Shown here: piece after piece, positions 30,469 through 31,142 of the stretch
How the letters are laid out: each line of letters begins with the position of its first letter
How positions within the stretch are numbered: the first letter of the stretch is position 1
Assembly (NCBI GenBank): GCA_032718475.1
Contig: JAUCBJ010003599.1
Coordinates: forward strand, 1-31,142
Source: Nemertoderma westbladi
Lineage: Eukaryota > Xenacoelomorpha > Nemertodermatida > Nemertodermatidae
Length of the DNA: 31,142 nucleotides
Direction: 5' to 3'
Position numbers and translations under genes: made by a program
Notes under the pieces: generated by a model
Database searches by the model: none
What the model saw: the letters and a program-made list of their open reading frames with translations, nothing else
Told to the model about the DNA's origin: nothing

Positions 30469-31142
30469 ATGCCACCAAAGAACGACATCGCATTAATTAA
30501 CGCCCGTCTGGCTGAGCAGGACGGACTGCTAAAATCAATGGCATCAAATATTGAATTTATAACTACACAACAAAAACAACTCAGTCCATCGGATGGTACA
30601 GATCCCCCAACCTTGGCTGATACAATCCTTCAATTACGCAAAGAAAATAACGATTTAAAGAACGACCTTAAAGATTTACGCCAGGACAACGATTCGCTGG
30701 ACCAGTACACCCGCCGTAATAATGTCCTCATCCATGGCATTAACGAATCTAACCAGGAAACAGACCTTGCCAAAGTTCTCGAAATCATCTCAACACTTAA
30801 TATAAACGAGGTCCTGGTCGATGTCATACATCGCTTAGGCCCACTCAAGCCCGGTACGAAAAAACCCCGCCCAATCCTAGTTCGTTTTCTCGGACATACT
30901 CCAAGATCAACACTTTTCAAAGGTAAACTAAACCTTCCTAAAGGAGTTTATCCGTCTGACCATCTGACTCCATACTGCTCATCTTTACTACGCTCAATGG
31001 TAGAACTTAAAAAGAAGAATCAAATCCACGCAGCTTACTCGTTTAATGGATCTGTCTATATCCGCTTCCATAAAGATGATAAACCAACTCCGATCCATGA
31101 CAAAAGCGATGTAGACTACGTAACCAACCAGGCTCGCTTACT
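30469..31142 (+). CDS. LINE ORF1 protein, partial (runs off the right edge)
   Basis: The frame is open from just after a TGA at 30370-30372 to the window end. The first ATG is at 30469, giving 224 visible codons without a stop. Residues about 53-82 form a heptad-like coiled coil (ILQLRKENNDLKNDLKDLRQ). LDQYTRRNNVLIHGINES then opens an RNA-recognition-motif-like domain, followed by VIHRLGPLKPGTKKPRPILV and RFLGHTPRSTLFKGKL, and later SFNGSVYIRF. Coiled coil plus RRM with an LxQYxRRxxVxIxG start and an HRLG...RPIxVRF block is the L1-type ORF1 (Transposase_22-like) layout. It would bind element RNA as a multimer and chaperone it. The absence of any lesion suggests a young copy. ORF2 should follow outside the window. 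Confidence 0.8.
   Translation, partial: MPPKNDIALINARLAEQDGLLKSMASNIEFITTQQKQLSPSDGTDPPTLADTILQLRKENNDLKNDLKDLRQDNDSLDQYTRRNNVLIHGINESNQETDLAKVLEIISTLNINEVLVDVIHRLGPLKPGTKKPRPILVRFLGHTPRSTLFKGKLNLPKGVYPSDHLTPYCSSLLRSMVELKKKNQIHAAYSFNGSVYIRFHKDDKPTPIHDKSDVDYVTNQARL

Overview
This window is AT-rich animal genomic DNA. Support for an animal comes from spliced genes with GT-AG introns, a two-exon seven-transmembrane receptor, a WBP1/VOPP1-like membrane protein exon, and a mixed load of Penelope-like, RTE-like and CR1/L2-like retroelements. Long poly-C/poly-G tracts and many palindromic non-autonomous repeats are also present. I see no operons, ribosome binding sites or bacterial/phage genes. The phylum cannot be fixed from sequence alone. 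The receptor recalls nematode-type chemoreceptors, but this is not decisive.

Layout. 1-390 is a decayed Penelope-like element (PLE) reverse transcriptase piece (minus). 430-3128 is an RTE-like LINE (minus) with one clear frameshift and an unusual N-terminal part. 3765-7867 lies between two long inverted repeat arms; inside are a satellite-like repeat block, a complete TTAA-flanked element (5376-6638) and a coding remnant which that element interrupts. 8356-9646 is the intact receptor gene. 9647-12199 holds an RT scrap, a 750-bp foldback element and a GATA-containing perfect palindrome. 12200-15032 carries two TTAA-CCCTATTA elements in tandem. 15033-17342 shows almost nothing recognisable. 17343-17600 is a helix-turn-helix fragment of an integrase-type transposon, beside a 19-bp tandem repeat. 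18158-19517 is the last exon of the WBP1/VOPP1-like gene. 20330-21120 is a CR1/L2-like LINE fragment with a short shared repeat. 22018-22270 and 23598-24913 are further copies of the TTAA element (the second inverted), with an internally deleted PLE at 22504-23028 between them. 25890-26110 repeats the 20330-20480 motif. 27184-27670 is an unidentified coding remnant. 27748-30183 is a 2.4-kb terminal-inverted-repeat element with subterminal motif arrays and a minisatellite in both orientations. 30469 to the right edge is an intact LINE ORF1.

The strongest unusual signal is a repeat family seen at several places. Its units recur at about 162 bp, many centred on a GGTGC/GCACC dyad. The units sit inside elements whose ends are TTAA plus CCCTATTA-like termini followed by homopolymeric G/C hairpins. 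The two host genes are unlinked in function as far as I can see; everything else is mobile-element sediment.
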